From DATKPE01 sp033854175 (GTDB taxonomy: Bacteria > Bacteroidota > Ignavibacteria > UBA10030 > SZUA-254), in the NCBI GenBank assembly GCA_033854175.1, contig JAWOKN010000018.1:1-64000 (forward strand): DNA of 64,000 bases, given 5' to 3'. How positions within the stretch are numbered: the stretch's first letter is position 1; each line of letters starts with the position of its first letter. The notes below the pieces were generated by a model. That model was not told the origin of the DNA. It did no database searches and saw only the letters and a list, made by a program, of their open reading frames with translations. Shown here piece by piece: positions 63,096 through 64,000 of this stretch. Position numbers and translations under genes: made by a program.

Positions 63096-64000
63096 TCAGG
63101 GCTGCAACCGGTAAATCATGCGGGGGAAGGGGATCGTCTCCCGGATATGCTCAAGACCGCAGATCCAGGCCACCGTACGCTCGATCCCCAGACCGAAACC
63201 CGAATGGGGAACTGACCCGTACCTGCGCAGATCGAGATACCATTCGAACGCTGCCTGCGGGAGCTTGTGTTCCTTGAGGCGCTGAAGAAGGATATCGTAA
63301 TCGTCTTCACGCTGGCTCCCGCCGATGATCTCACCATACCCCTCCGGCGCAAGTACATCCATCGCCAGCGCAAGGTCCGGATTTTCGGGATCGCGTTTCA
63401 TGTAGAAGGCTTTGATCCCCGCGGGATACCGGTGCACGATGACCGGTCTGTCAAACTTCTCGGAGATCACCGTTTCATCGGTTCCGCCGAAATCGTTGCC
63501 CCATTCAAAATCCACACCTTTTGAATGCAGGATCTCGACAGCCTCGCTGTAGGATATCCGCGGCAACGGCTTTTTGACATTTTCAAGAAATTTCGTGTTG
63601 CGCTCCAGCACCTGCAATTCCTGGCGGCGGTTGCTGAGTACGGAACCGACGATGTGTTCAAGGAATTCTTCGGCCAGTTCCATGTTATCAGCCAGATCGT
63701 TGAACGCTACCTCGGGTTCAACCATCCAGAACTCTGTCAGATGCCTCCGGGTTTTGGATTTTTCCGCCCTGAACGTCGGACCGAAAACATAAATCTTTCC
63801 CAAAGCCATCGCACCCGCCTCCCCGTACAATTGACCCGACTGCGTGAGGTACGCTTTTCCAAGGTCAAAATAATCGGTCTCAAAGAGCGTCGATGTTCCT
63901 TCGCATGCGGCAGGTGTGAAAATCGGCGCGTCGACAAGGATAAATCCCCGCGTATCGAAAAACTCCCGGATTGCACTGATGATCTGATGGCGTATCCGTA
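63096..64000 (-). CDS. asnS: Asparaginyl-tRNA synthetase (5' end beyond window)
   Basis: The frame is open through the right-hand edge, so only the C-terminal ~300 residues of the class IIb core are seen. Asn-type features include TSTLFETDYF and AYLTQSGQLYGEAGAMALG, motif 2 as VFGPTFRAEKSKTRRHLTEF, and motif 3 as HSGFGLGIERTVAWICGLEH near the C-terminus. The N-terminal anticodon domain should lie just outside the window. Confidence 0.95.
   Translation of the reverse strand, partial: RIRHQIISAIREFFDTRGFILVDAPIFTPAACEGTSTLFETDYFDLGKAYLTQSGQLYGEAGAMALGKIYVFGPTFRAEKSKTRRHLTEFWMVEPEVAFNDLADNMELAEEFLEHIVGSVLSNRRQELQVLERNTKFLENVKKPLPRISYSEAVEILHSKGVDFEWGNDFGGTDETVISEKFDRPVIVHRYPAGIKAFYMKRDPENPDLALAMDVLAPEGYGEIIGGSQREDDYDILLQRLKEHKLPQAAFEWYLDLRRYGSVPHSGFGLGIERTVAWICGLEHIRETIPFPRMIYRLQP

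Overview
This window looks like chromosomal DNA from the Bacteroidota/FCB group, most likely an Ignavibacteria-like or other early-branching lineage. Three things point there. A secreted protein carries a type IX secretion (Por) C-terminal sorting domain, which is essentially restricted to this group. A bacillithiol synthase (bshC) is present. The gene orders thrS-infC-rpmI-rplT-pheS-pheT-(coiled coil)-zapA-rny and rimP-nusA-infB-rbfA-ribF-rpsO-pnp also fit. Base composition is moderately GC-rich by eye. Every gene except bshC is on the minus strand, so the text below reads from high to low coordinates within each block.

Layout. 1-3.9 kb: a quinol-oxidising cytochrome bc complex (Rieske, split cytochrome b, multihaem cytochrome c cut by the window edge). 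4.1-5.8 kb: bshC, divergent. 5.9-14.5 kb: the translation/RNA operon rimP-nusA-infB-rbfA-ribF-rpsO-pnp, with truB missing from its usual slot. 14.6-24.9 kb: metabolic and envelope genes, namely a thioesterase, threonine aldolase, lnt, PAP2 phosphatase, ispF, acylphosphatase, EamA transporter, DUF362 protein, UbiA-family prenyltransferase, the methylmalonyl-CoA mutase catalytic subunit and an M50 protease. 24.9-29.3 kb: a 1465-residue secreted repeat protein. 29.5-39.3 kb: mutL, a dipeptide epimerase, ftsY, pgsA, purF, nadB, coaE and rny. 39.4-39.6 kb: a probable structured non-coding RNA between zapA and rny. 39.7-47.2 kb: zapA, a coiled-coil protein, pheT, pheS, rplT, rpmI, infC and thrS. 47.2-47.8 kb: four tRNA genes (Gly, Cys, Leu, Val). 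47.9-53.4 kb: greA, ribBA, yajC, tgt, vanZ-like and nnr. 53.4-60.9 kb: complex I membrane subunits nuoJ-K-L-M-N, with a Na+/H+ antiporter-type gene inserted between nuoM and nuoN. 60.9-64 kb: an ABC-2 exporter pair and the 3' part of asnS.

Most of this is conserved housekeeping sequence. I saw no insertion sequence, prophage, CRISPR array or rRNA gene. The parts that deserve a second look are the antiporter embedded in and translationally coupled to the complex I genes, the unexplained 350-nt zapA-rny gap with paired segments, the AUU start of infC, the terminator hairpin just upstream of thrS, the multihaem bc complex, and the large SBBP-repeat type IX secretion substrate.
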